The notes under the pieces are model-generated. The model did not search any database. It saw only the letters and a list, made by a program, of their open reading frames with translations, and was not told the origin of the DNA. The position numbers and the translations under genes were made by a program. From NCBI GenBank assembly GCA_016650135.1, contig JAENWH010000068.1, forward strand, positions 1-8,039: a DNA stretch of 8,039 bases. Reading direction: 5' to 3'. Origin of the DNA: Peptostreptococcaceae bacterium (GTDB lineage Bacteria > Bacillota_A > Clostridia > Peptostreptococcales > Anaerovoracaceae). The stretch's first letter is position 1. Each line of letters starts with the position of its first letter. Below, one piece after another: positions 1 to 5,217 of the stretch.

Positions 1-1338
1 AAAAAAATGAGCAAGACAAAGGGGAATACTGTTGATCCTTTTACTTTGTTTGATAAATATGGGGCTGATGCTACTCGCTGGTATCTGTTATATGTATCTC
101 CAGCCTGGTCTCCAACCAAATTTGATGAAGATGGTTTGGTTGAAATTGTAAGCAAGTTTTTTGGAACGCTTAAAAATGTTTATAATTTTTTTGTATTGTA
201 TTCAAACCAGGACAACCTGGATGTGAAGAGCCTTCAGGTAGATTATAAGAATCGTCCTGAGCTTGATCGATGGATATTGTCAAAATACAATCAGTTGATT
301 AAAGACGTTACTGAAGAGATGGAAAAATATGACCATATGAAATCAGTAAGAAAAATTCAGGAATTTGTCACCGAAGATTTATCAAACTGGTATATCAGAA
401 GAGCAAGAAGAAGATTTTGGGAAGAAGAATTAACGGAAGACAAAAAATCAGTATATGCAACAACCTATGAAGTGCTTGTTGGAGTAGCAAAGCTTTCTGC
501 ACCATTTGCACCATTTATTTCCGATGAAATATATACTAAGTTAACTGGTGAGGAATCCGTTCATATTGCGTTTTATCCTAAAACAAATGAAGAATTTATT
601 GATAAAAATGTGGAATATAGAATGGATCTTGTCAGAGAATTAGTTGCTCTTGGAAGAGGCACCAGGGAGAAAGAAAAGATTAAAGTAAGACAGCCGCTTA
701 AAAAGATTCTTGTTGACGGGAAATATGAAACGTTAATTAATGATTTAACACCTTTAATTATGGACGAACTTAATGTAAAAGAAGTGGTTTTTGAAAAACA
801 ACTTGATCAATATATGAACTTTTCTCTTAAACCTAATTTTAAAGTTGCAGGGCCAATATTTGGAAAGAAAATAAATGAATTTGCCAAAGTGCTGGCGGCA
901 TCGAAAGCGGCAGGTATTGTAACTGAGTTCGAAGAAAAAGGCGCAACAACAACGATGATGATTGGAGGAGAAGAATATATTATAGGTAAAGATCTGGTTG
1001 AAATCAAAATCAGCGCAAAGGATGGCTTTACTGTGGCTATGGAAAATAATCTTTTTACCATATTAGATACTACCATCACAAAAGAATTAATTGAAGAAGG
1101 TCTTGCAAGAGAACTTATTTCGAAAGTCCAGCAACTGAGAAAACAGAATGATTTCGAAATGATGGATCATATCAAAATATTTATTCGATCGGATGAAGAG
1201 GTTCAATCGGCAATAGGGATACATAGAGATTATGTAATGACAGAAACCCTTGCATTAGAATTAAACCAGACGGAGGAAGAATTAGAAGAATTTGATCTGA
1301 ATGGACACAAGACAGGGATCAAAGTGGAAAAAATATAA
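1..1338 (+). CDS. ileS: Isoleucyl-tRNA synthetase, C-terminal part (5' end outside window)
   Basis: Cytoplasmic enzyme that charges tRNA-Ile with isoleucine using ATP. The open frame runs in from the left edge; the first codons read KKMSKTKGN, the class I KMSKS signature (here KMSKT) that closes the catalytic domain, so the ATG at 7 is internal and not a start. The connecting segment DPFTLFDKYGADATRW follows. The anticodon-binding domain covers about residues 80-190 of the visible part, with LDRWILSKYNQLI, LSNWYIRRARRRFW and APFAPFISDEIY. The last 230 or so residues (VRQPLKKI, FKVAGPIFGKKINEFA, GLARELISKVQQLRKQ) match the long C-terminal extension of type-2, eukaryote-like IleS. That family is usually about 1,030 residues, so roughly 445 are visible. 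The stop TAA lies 1 nt before a large palindrome. Upstream control cannot be seen. Confidence 0.96.
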   Translation, partial: KKMSKTKGNTVDPFTLFDKYGADATRWYLLYVSPAWSPTKFDEDGLVEIVSKFFGTLKNVYNFFVLYSNQDNLDVKSLQVDYKNRPELDRWILSKYNQLIKDVTEEMEKYDHMKSVRKIQEFVTEDLSNWYIRRARRRFWEEELTEDKKSVYATTYEVLVGVAKLSAPFAPFISDEIYTKLTGEESVHIAFYPKTNEEFIDKNVEYRMDLVRELVALGRGTREKEKIKVRQPLKKILVDGKYETLINDLTPLIMDELNVKEVVFEKQLDQYMNFSLKPNFKVAGPIFGKKINEFAKVLAASKAAGIVTEFEEKGATTTMMIGGEEYIIGKDLVEIKISAKDGFTVAMENNLFTILDTTITKELIEEGLARELISKVQQLRKQNDFEMMDHIKIFIRSDEEVQSAIGIHRDYVMTETLALELNQTEEELEEFDLNGHKTGIKVEKI

Positions 1339-1339
1339 A

Positions 1340-1408
1340 ACCAAGCCCAGTATAAGCATCCGACATTGGGCTTGAAGCCCAATGTCGGATGCTTATACTG
1401 GGCTTGGT
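1340..1408. repeat. Near-perfect 69-nt palindrome with 34-bp arms and 1-nt centre
   Basis: The left arm 1340-1373 and right arm 1375-1408 are exact reverse complements around a single G at 1374. Each arm is itself bounded by a shorter inverted repeat: CAAGCCCA at 1342-1349 with TGGGCTTG at 1367-1374, and AAGCCCA at 1375-1381 with TGGGCTT at 1399-1405. The element can therefore fold as one long hairpin or as two side-by-side hairpins. A further small hairpin, CAGGC-AAAAA-GCCTG, follows at 1410-1424. There is no T-tract behind any of these, so this is not a standard intrinsic terminator. It looks like a REP-like or miniature palindromic element in the 3' UTR of ileS, but no second copy exists in the window and its family is unknown to me. 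Confidence 0.9.
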
Positions 1409-1463
1409 GCAGGCAAAAAGCCTGGTCAAATGTAATCAAACATTGAAATTCCAATAGAATATT

Positions 1464-1520
1464 TAAATAAGTGCCTGTGGAAAAAATATCATTTATCCAC
1501 AGGCACTTATTTATGTTTTT
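1464..1520. terminator. Bidirectional intrinsic terminator between ileS and the XRE gene
   Basis: An 18-bp perfect stem (1464-1481 with 1496-1513, core AGTGCCTGTGGA/TCCACAGGCACT) has a 14-nt AT-rich loop. It is followed on the plus strand by TTATTTATGTTTTT, and on the minus strand the stem ends in TTATTTA. It sits between two convergent genes, so it can end ileS transcription from the left and the regulator gene from the right. Confidence 0.85.
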
Positions 1521-1836
1521 ATATCATTTTGAATATTTTTGTAATTTCAACTAAAAGGTCGATTTTATCCTTAGCCATTCCACTTACATTCAATTCTTTC
1601 AGATTTTTTGGCTTCCCTAGATAATATGGGGTTGGATCATCAGTAAGCCCCAATAAATAATCTGAGCTGACTCCGTAAAATTTTGATATGATAATAATCA
1701 TATCAATGCTAGGTTGTCTTTTATCCAATTCATACTGGCTGTAAGCCTGGTAACTTCTATTGATCACTTTAGCAAGATTCGCCAGTTTCAAGTTTTTGCT
1801 TAACCGTAATTCTCTTAATTTTTCACCTATTGTCAT
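1519..1836 (-). CDS. XRE-family helix-turn-helix transcriptional regulator
   Basis: A 105-residue Cro/C1-type DNA-binding protein. The HTH_3 domain covers about residues 4-64: IGEKLRELRLSKNLKLANLA (first helices), INRSYQAYSQYELDKRQPS (recognition helix and following turn), then the family-typical ending FYGVSSDYLLGLTDD. Residues 65-105 form a short tail with no recognised sensor or dimerisation domain. The start is supported by GGAG 7 nt upstream of ATG in minus-strand sense. The gene is monocistronic, convergent with ileS and divergent from the pheA leader. Similar short XRE proteins occur both as prophage-type repressors and as stand-alone chromosomal regulators. No phage genes are nearby and the target is unknown. 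A 15-bp dyad about 38 bp upstream of the start (1874-1888) is a possible autoregulatory operator. Confidence 0.92.
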   Translation of the reverse strand: MTIGEKLRELRLSKNLKLANLAKVINRSYQAYSQYELDKRQPSIDMIIIISKFYGVSSDYLLGLTDDPTPYYLGKPKNLKELNVSGMAKDKIDLLVEITKIFKMI

Positions 1837-2071
1837 GTTATCTCCATCAATTCTTTCTCTTTGATATGATTAATGTAATGATTTTACAATAAAAGAGTAA
1901 AGGCAACTTCAAATTAAACAAATAGTTGAAAAAATAACCTAAAACTAAACATAATGATTAGCCTTGAGCTGCTTTTTCATTATTAAATCCACTTCATAAA
2001 CTATTCATTGGTTGTTTGTGATATAGTGAAACAGGAATATTGTTTTAATGACTTTTGCCAGGCGAATTATA
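1837..2071. other. AT-rich spacer between divergent XRE gene and pheA leader
   Basis: About 235 bp with no supportable gene on either strand. A short frame ATG ATT AGC CTT at 1951 has no ribosome binding site and stops after ten codons. The region must hold the promoter of the minus-strand regulator, but I found no convincing -35/-10 pair. The only structured site noted is the small dyad at 1874-1888. Confidence 0.6.
1874..1888. promoter_or_regulatory. Candidate operator dyad TGTAA-N5-TTACA
   Basis: TGTAA (1874-1878) and TTACA (1884-1888) form an inverted repeat with a 5-nt spacer, about 38 bp upstream of the XRE start codon. XRE repressors often bind such short dyads at their own promoter. 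With 5-bp arms in AT-rich DNA, chance is a real alternative. Confidence 0.25.
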
Positions 2072-2100
2072 TTGACAAGGACAAAACGTTATGGCATACT
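2072..2100 (+). promoter_or_regulatory. Sigma-A-type promoter of the pheA leader transcript
   Basis: A perfect -35 TTGACA (2072-2077) is followed after 17 nt by CATACT (2095-2100, 4 of 6 matches to TATAAT); TACTAT at 2097-2102 is an alternative with a 19-nt spacer. Transcription would start near 2107, about 33 nt before the leader peptide start codon and about 300 nt before pheA, leaving space for the attenuator. Confidence 0.75.
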
Positions 2101-2139
2101 ATAAAAAACCAATAATAAGGAAACAACAAAGGAAATAAT

Positions 2140-2238
2140 ATGAGAAACCTTACAGACAGAAATGCAAACTTCAGCTTTACTTTTAACTTTACTTTTTTTA
2201 CAGGTAAGGGTGTTTTGAGTTTGCTGAATAAGGTTTAA
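2140..2238 (+). CDS. pheL: Phe-rich leader peptide of the pheA attenuator (32 aa)
   Basis: A short open frame with ATG at 2140, preceded by AAAGGA (2128-2133) at good spacing. The peptide contains NFSFTFNFTFFTG: six Phe codons among the ten codons from 2170 to 2199, then a tail ending LLNKV and TAA at 2236-2238. It lies between a good promoter and an intrinsic terminator, upstream of a phenylalanine-biosynthesis gene. In enterobacteria the pheL peptide has the same role: ribosomes pause at its Phe codons when charged tRNA-Phe is scarce, and the pause decides the RNA fold. The peptide itself probably has no function after synthesis. The symbol is given by analogy of role; no sequence homology to E. 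coli PheL is claimed. Confidence 0.88.
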   Translation: MRNLTDRNANFSFTFNFTFFTGKGVLSLLNKV

Positions 2239-2296
2239 GGGAAAAGATAATAATATATTTTAACTTTTGAAATCTGCAGTGAACAATTGCAGATTT
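2145..2296 (+). promoter_or_regulatory. Ribosome-mediated phenylalanine attenuator (alternative RNA folds)
   Basis: Three mutually exclusive pairings can be drawn. 1:2 protector: AAACCTTA (2145-2152) with TAAGGTTT (2229-2236), plus TTCAGC (2170-2175, including the first Phe codon) with GCTGAA (2223-2228); the 3' side is one continuous 14-nt strand. 2:3 antiterminator: GTTTGCTG (2219-2226) with CAGTGAAC (2277-2284, two G-U pairs), plus AGGTTT (2231-2236) with AAATCT (2270-2275, one G-U); this occupies the left arm of the terminator. 3:4 terminator: 2270-2280 with 2286-2296. Inferred logic: a ribosome stalled on Phe codons blocks segment 1, freeing segment 2 to pair with 3, so pheA is read; a ribosome reaching the stop codon at 2236 covers segment 2, the terminator forms and transcription stops. 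With no translation, 1:2 forms and termination also follows. Confidence 0.85.
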
Positions 2297-2301
2297 TTTT
2301 T
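2270..2301 (+). terminator. Attenuator terminator upstream of pheA
   Basis: The stem AAATCTGCA (2270-2278) with TGCAGATTT (2288-2296) can extend by a G-U and a U-A pair to 11 bp around a 5-nt loop. It is followed by an unbroken T-run ending at 2301. It lies 31 nt after the leader peptide stop codon and about 100 nt before pheA, so it must be bypassed for pheA expression. Confidence 0.88.
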
Positions 2302-2302
2302 A

Positions 2303-2386
2303 TTTCTCATTAAAGGCGCAGTGTATTTATATAGATAATTTTGTACGAATAATATTTGAAAAACTAATATGACATGAAATGAGAAA
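2303..2386 (+). other. Possible long-range stem in the pheA 5' UTR
   Basis: TTTCTCATT (2303-2311) and AATGAGAAA (2378-2386) are exact 9-nt complements that would enclose 66 nt of AT-rich RNA and end 4 nt before the pheA ribosome binding site (TGGAGGG, 2391-2397). It could bring the binding site close to the terminator region or be accidental. No known riboswitch motif was seen inside. Confidence 0.3.
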
Positions 2387-2403
2387 AATATGGAGGGAAG
2401 AAA

Positions 2404-3549
2404 ATGAAAACTAAAATCAGCCAACTGAAAAATGAAATGATGGGAATTGATATGAACTTTGCAGAACTTTTTGAAAAAAGGATGGAAATAGCCTTTGAAA
2501 TTAACAGGATAATTAAAGAAGGCAGATCGGTTACATCAAATAGTAACAGTGAAAGAGTAATTATATCAAAAGTCACAGAACAGCAAAATGATGAAATATC
2601 CATTTATACTAAAGTTCTGTTTAATACAATTTTTGATTTGGAAAACTCTTATGAAAATCGAAAAGTATATTTAAATTCTAAAGAGGCTAACAATATAAGA
2701 AAGGGGATTGAATCAACACCGGAGATGTTTCCCAAAAGAGCAAGTGTTGCCTGTCAGGGCATAGAAGGTTCAAACTCTCAGTTAGCCTGCGAAAAAATGT
2801 TCAATAATCCCAATATAGTGTTTCTTAACAGTTTTGAAGCAGTATTTTCCGCAGTAGAAAAGGGATTATGCAGATATGGGATGCTTCCTATTGAAAACAG
2901 TTTGAATGGTTCTGTGGCAGAAGTTTATGATTTGATGAAAAAGAATAAATTCTATATTGTCAAGAGTGTCAGGATGAAAATAAACCATACCTTGCTTGCT
3001 AAAAATGGGGCAAAACTTAGTGATATTAAAGAAATATATTCCCATAGCCAGGCATTAGGGCAATGTAGTGAATTTTTAAAGAATGTGAAAGAATTAAACA
3101 TAAATACATCAGAAAACACTGCAGTTGCCGCAAAATATGTAGCTGATTTAGATGACAATATATCGGCAGCTATAGCTACACGGGATTGTGCAGAATTATA
3201 CGGGCTATCTGTACTTTCGGATAATATACAAAATAATGACAATAATTACACTCGATTCATTTGTATATCTAAACAAATGGAAATCTACCCTGGAGCAAAT
3301 AAAACGAGTTTGATGTTTACAGTGCCTAATAAACCAGGGGCACTTTATAGAATTATTTCTAAATTCGCTTCCTTGGGTGTTAATCTGACTAAACTTGAAA
3401 GCAGACCAATCCCAGGTAAGGATTTTGAATTTATGTTCCATATTGATCTGGATTCATCAGTGTTTTCTGAGGAAATATTAAATGTGGTTTGTCAACTTGA
3501 GAGCGGTCCGGAATCCTTTGTATTCCTTGGAAGTTACTTGGAAATTTAA
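2404..3549 (+). CDS. pheA: Bifunctional chorismate mutase/prephenate dehydratase (P-protein)
   Basis: Enzyme of phenylalanine synthesis (chorismate to prephenate to phenylpyruvate), cytoplasmic, 381 residues, the usual P-protein length. Residues 1-90 form an AroQ-type chorismate mutase helix bundle. Residues 112-290 are the prephenate dehydratase, with ACQGIEGSNSQLA, LPIENSLNGSV (161-171), YSHSQALGQC (212-221) and NYTRF (281-285), whose Thr283 corresponds to the catalytic Thr of the TRF motif. Residues 300-381 are an ACT domain with PGALYRI and LESRP (331-335), the Phe-binding signature of feedback inhibition. Start ATG has TGGAGGG 6 nt upstream. Aligned by eye with the E. coli mutase, Arg28 is kept (Arg26), but Arg11 becomes Lys9, Lys39 becomes Ile37, Asp48 becomes Ser, Arg51/Glu52 are not matched and Gln88 becomes Glu, so mutase activity is doubtful. 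Expression is controlled by the upstream Phe attenuator. Confidence 0.95.
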   Translation: MKTKISQLKNEMMGIDMNFAELFEKRMEIAFEINRIIKEGRSVTSNSNSERVIISKVTEQQNDEISIYTKVLFNTIFDLENSYENRKVYLNSKEANNIRKGIESTPEMFPKRASVACQGIEGSNSQLACEKMFNNPNIVFLNSFEAVFSAVEKGLCRYGMLPIENSLNGSVAEVYDLMKKNKFYIVKSVRMKINHTLLAKNGAKLSDIKEIYSHSQALGQCSEFLKNVKELNINTSENTAVAAKYVADLDDNISAAIATRDCAELYGLSVLSDNIQNNDNNYTRFICISKQMEIYPGANKTSLMFTVPNKPGALYRIISKFASLGVNLTKLESRPIPGKDFEFMFHIDLDSSVFSEEILNVVCQLESGPESFVFLGSYLEI

Positions 3550-3570
3550 TAGAATAATGACCATATTATG

Positions 3571-3579
3571 TGTTATAAT
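3571..3579 (+). promoter_or_regulatory. Extended -10 promoter of rlmN
   Basis: TGTTATAAT (TGn plus perfect TATAAT at 3574-3579) lies 40 nt upstream of the rlmN start. No good -35 is present, as is common with extended -10 promoters. There is no terminator between pheA and this site, so read-through from pheA may also contribute. Confidence 0.6.
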
Positions 3580-3618
3580 ATATATCATAAGTTTATACAA
3601 TGAAGATGAGGTAAAGAC

Positions 3619-4635
3619 GTGAAGAGAAATTTTACAAATATGACGCTTAAAGAGCTTGAAATATTTTTTGAAAATATTGGAGAAAAAAAGTTTAGAGCAA
3701 AGCAGGTTTTCAAATGGATTCATACAGGGGTAAGAACATTTGAAGGAATGACGGATCTTTCAAAACAATTGAGAGAAAAATTAGAGGAAGTAGCAGAAGT
3801 GGGCTGTTTGAAAATGTCAATCATTCAAACTTCCGAAACGGACCATACAAAGAAATTCCTGTTTGAATTAGTTGACGGGAATTCTATAGAAACCGTGTTT
3901 ATGAAGTACAAGTTCGGTAACTCCATCTGTGTATCTTCTCAAGCTGGATGCCGTATGGGCTGCGCTTTTTGCGCATCCGGAATAGGCGGATTAAAAAGAA
4001 ATCTTACCGGCGGAGAAATGCTGGATCAAATTCTGCTTGTTGAAAAAAATGTAGAAGAGAAAATTTCGAATGTAGTCGTTATGGGAACAGGGGAGCCTTT
4101 TGATAATTATCATAATCTTTCTCAGTTTATTGAGCTGATAAATGCGAAGGATGGTTTAAATATCGGCATGAGAAATATTACTGTGTCCACCTGCGGTATA
4201 GTGCCGATGATTGGCCAGTTTGGCAGAGATTTCCCACAGGTTAATCTGGCTATTTCACTTCATGCACCCAACGATGAAATAAGGAAAAAAATCATGCCTG
4301 TAAACAGTTCCTACCCGATGGATACTCTCTTAAACGCCTGTAAAATACACGTGGAAAAAACAGGAAGAAGAATTACATTTGAGTACGCACTCATTAAAGG
4401 GATCAACGATAGTTTGAGCAATGCAGATATGCTTTCAGACCGGCTCAGAGGCACTCTCTGCCATGTAAATCTTATCACATTAAACAAAGTAAATGAATCA
4501 GGGTTCACAGGCTCAGACAGAGAAAGTGCAGAGCACTTTAAAAAACAACTTGAAAAAAGAGGAATTCCGACTACCATCAGAAGAGAACTTGGGACAGAGA
4601 TTTCTGCAGCATGTGGTCAGCTCAGATTGCTTTAA
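3619..4635 (+). CDS. rlmN: Dual-specificity RNA methyltransferase RlmN (23S rRNA A2503, tRNA A37)
   Basis: Radical-SAM enzyme that methylates C2 of adenine 2503 in 23S rRNA and, in characterised members, adenine 37 of some tRNAs; acts on ribosomal RNA in the cytoplasm. 338 residues, normal for the family. The N-terminal accessory domain has MTLKELEIFFENIGEKKFRAKQVFKWI. The [4Fe-4S] cluster motif CRMGCAFC gives Cys111, Cys115 and Cys118. MGTGEPFDN (155-163) is the SAM-binding GEP motif, and AACGQL near the end carries Cys332, equivalent to the methyl-accepting Cys of E. coli RlmN. Start is GTG at 3619, with GAGGT 6 nt upstream; an ATG frame just before it stops at once, and the GTG start gives the expected N-terminus. 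No clear terminator follows. Confidence 0.96.
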   Translation: MKRNFTNMTLKELEIFFENIGEKKFRAKQVFKWIHTGVRTFEGMTDLSKQLREKLEEVAEVGCLKMSIIQTSETDHTKKFLFELVDGNSIETVFMKYKFGNSICVSSQAGCRMGCAFCASGIGGLKRNLTGGEMLDQILLVEKNVEEKISNVVVMGTGEPFDNYHNLSQFIELINAKDGLNIGMRNITVSTCGIVPMIGQFGRDFPQVNLAISLHAPNDEIRKKIMPVNSSYPMDTLLNACKIHVEKTGRRITFEYALIKGINDSLSNADMLSDRLRGTLCHVNLITLNKVNESGFTGSDRESAEHFKKQLEKRGIPTTIRRELGTEISAACGQLRLL

Positions 4636-4651
4636 TAAATATAATATTTGG

Positions 4652-4681
4652 TTGCACCATGACAGTTTGATAGTGTATACT
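4652..4681 (+). promoter_or_regulatory. Candidate promoter of the small P-loop gene
   Basis: TATACT (4676-4681, 5 of 6 to TATAAT) has a weak -35 TTGCAC (4652-4657) at 18 nt. Transcription would start near 4688, just ahead of the palindrome at 4699-4716. TTGATA (4667-4672) is another possible -35 but lacks a good -10 partner. Confidence 0.4.
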
Positions 4682-4698
4682 TAAATTGTAGTTATTTA

Positions 4699-4716
4699 GT
4701 TTAGCATATGCTAAAC
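4699..4716. promoter_or_regulatory. 18-bp perfect palindrome, candidate operator
   Basis: GTTTAGCATATGCTAAAC is its own reverse complement. It lies between the candidate promoter and the ribosome binding site GGAGG (4727-4731), where a bound dimeric repressor would block transcription. As RNA it would form a 7-bp hairpin with an AUAU loop 10 nt before the ribosome binding site. I do not recognise the site as that of a known regulator family, and no second copy is in the window. Confidence 0.5.
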
Positions 4717-4739
4717 ATTGTTTAATGGAGGCGATTAAT

Positions 4740-5162
4740 ATGGTTAAATTGTTAATAGGGACTAAAGGGACAGGCAAAACTAAAAAAATGATCGAAATGG
4801 CCAACGAAAGACAAGCAAGTAGCAATGGAAGTGTGATATTTATTAATAAAAATCATAGGTTGATGTATGATTTGGAACATAGTATTCGTGTAGTAAGTAT
4901 GGATGATTATGAACATATTACAAATAGTGATGAATATATAGGCTTTATTTATGGAATAATTAGTTCAAACCATGATATCGAAGTCATTTTTATAGATAGC
5001 ATATTGAAACAGGCTGATGTCAGCGTTGATGACTTACCTGAATTTTTAAACAGGTTAAGAACTATTTCTGAAGAATACAAAATGGAATTCATTGTATCTT
5101 TATCATCTGATAAAGAAGAACTGAAAAACCTGGATTTTAGCAGATTTGAGGTATTAAACTAG
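4740..5162 (+). CDS. Small P-loop NTPase-like protein of unknown function
   Basis: 140 residues. The Walker A motif GTKGTGKT (residues 7-14) is at the very N-terminus, following the hydrophobic strand MVKLLI. A Walker B-like strand EVIFIDS (81-87) ends in Asp86. A later strand, KMEFIVSLSSD (114-124), fits the next core strand of a P-loop fold. No transmembrane segment, signal peptide or extra domain is visible, and it is shorter than most full P-loop ATPases, so it may be a minimal ATP- or GTP-binding protein. An in-frame ATG at 4725 exists, but GGAGG (4727-4731) overlaps it and sits 8 nt before the ATG at 4740, which is therefore preferred. The gene is alone, with a palindromic site in front and a strong terminator behind. 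I do not recognise the family and assign no role. Confidence 0.82.
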   Translation: MVKLLIGTKGTGKTKKMIEMANERQASSNGSVIFINKNHRLMYDLEHSIRVVSMDDYEHITNSDEYIGFIYGIISSNHDIEVIFIDSILKQADVSVDDLPEFLNRLRTISEEYKMEFIVSLSSDKEELKNLDFSRFEVLN

Positions 5163-5175
5163 AAATTATTTGTGG

Positions 5176-5206
5176 AAATGGCGGTGATTAATCACCGCCA
5201 TTTTTT
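5176..5206 (+). terminator. Strong intrinsic terminator after the P-loop gene
   Basis: A perfect 28-nt palindrome (5176-5203; arms AAATGGCGGTGATT and its complement), GC-rich at its core with a TTAA tip, and T-run 5201-5206. It lies 13 nt after the P-loop gene stop and only 11 nt before the ATG of the transporter gene, so it overlaps that gene's leader. Confidence 0.93.
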
Positions 5207-5217
5207 GAAGGGAACAT

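Noticed and set aside
1340..1424. Large palindrome read as the ileS terminator
   Set aside because: No T-tract follows it, and a proper bidirectional terminator is present at 1464-1520.
1230..1454. Minus-strand open frame across the ileS end and the palindrome
   Set aside because: It lies antisense to ileS coding sequence and runs through the palindrome; it has no ribosome binding site and no recognisable protein pattern.
1493..1501. TTATCCACA, a perfect match to the DnaA box consensus
   Set aside because: A single copy inside a terminator stem with no cluster, AT-rich unwinding element or dnaA/dnaN nearby; chance is the better explanation.
2107..2403. T-box or riboswitch control of pheA
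   Set aside because: No T-box consensus (AGGGTGGNACCGCG-like) or known aptamer core is visible; the Phe-codon run and alternative pairings explain the region better.
2952..3441. Minus-strand open frames antisense to pheA
   Set aside because: They are shadows of the strong plus-strand pheA frame with no start signals or protein motifs.
4725..4739. ATG at 4725 as start of the P-loop gene
   Set aside because: The ribosome binding site GGAGG overlaps this codon and is well spaced for the ATG at 4740, which also puts the Walker A motif at the usual distance from the N-terminus.
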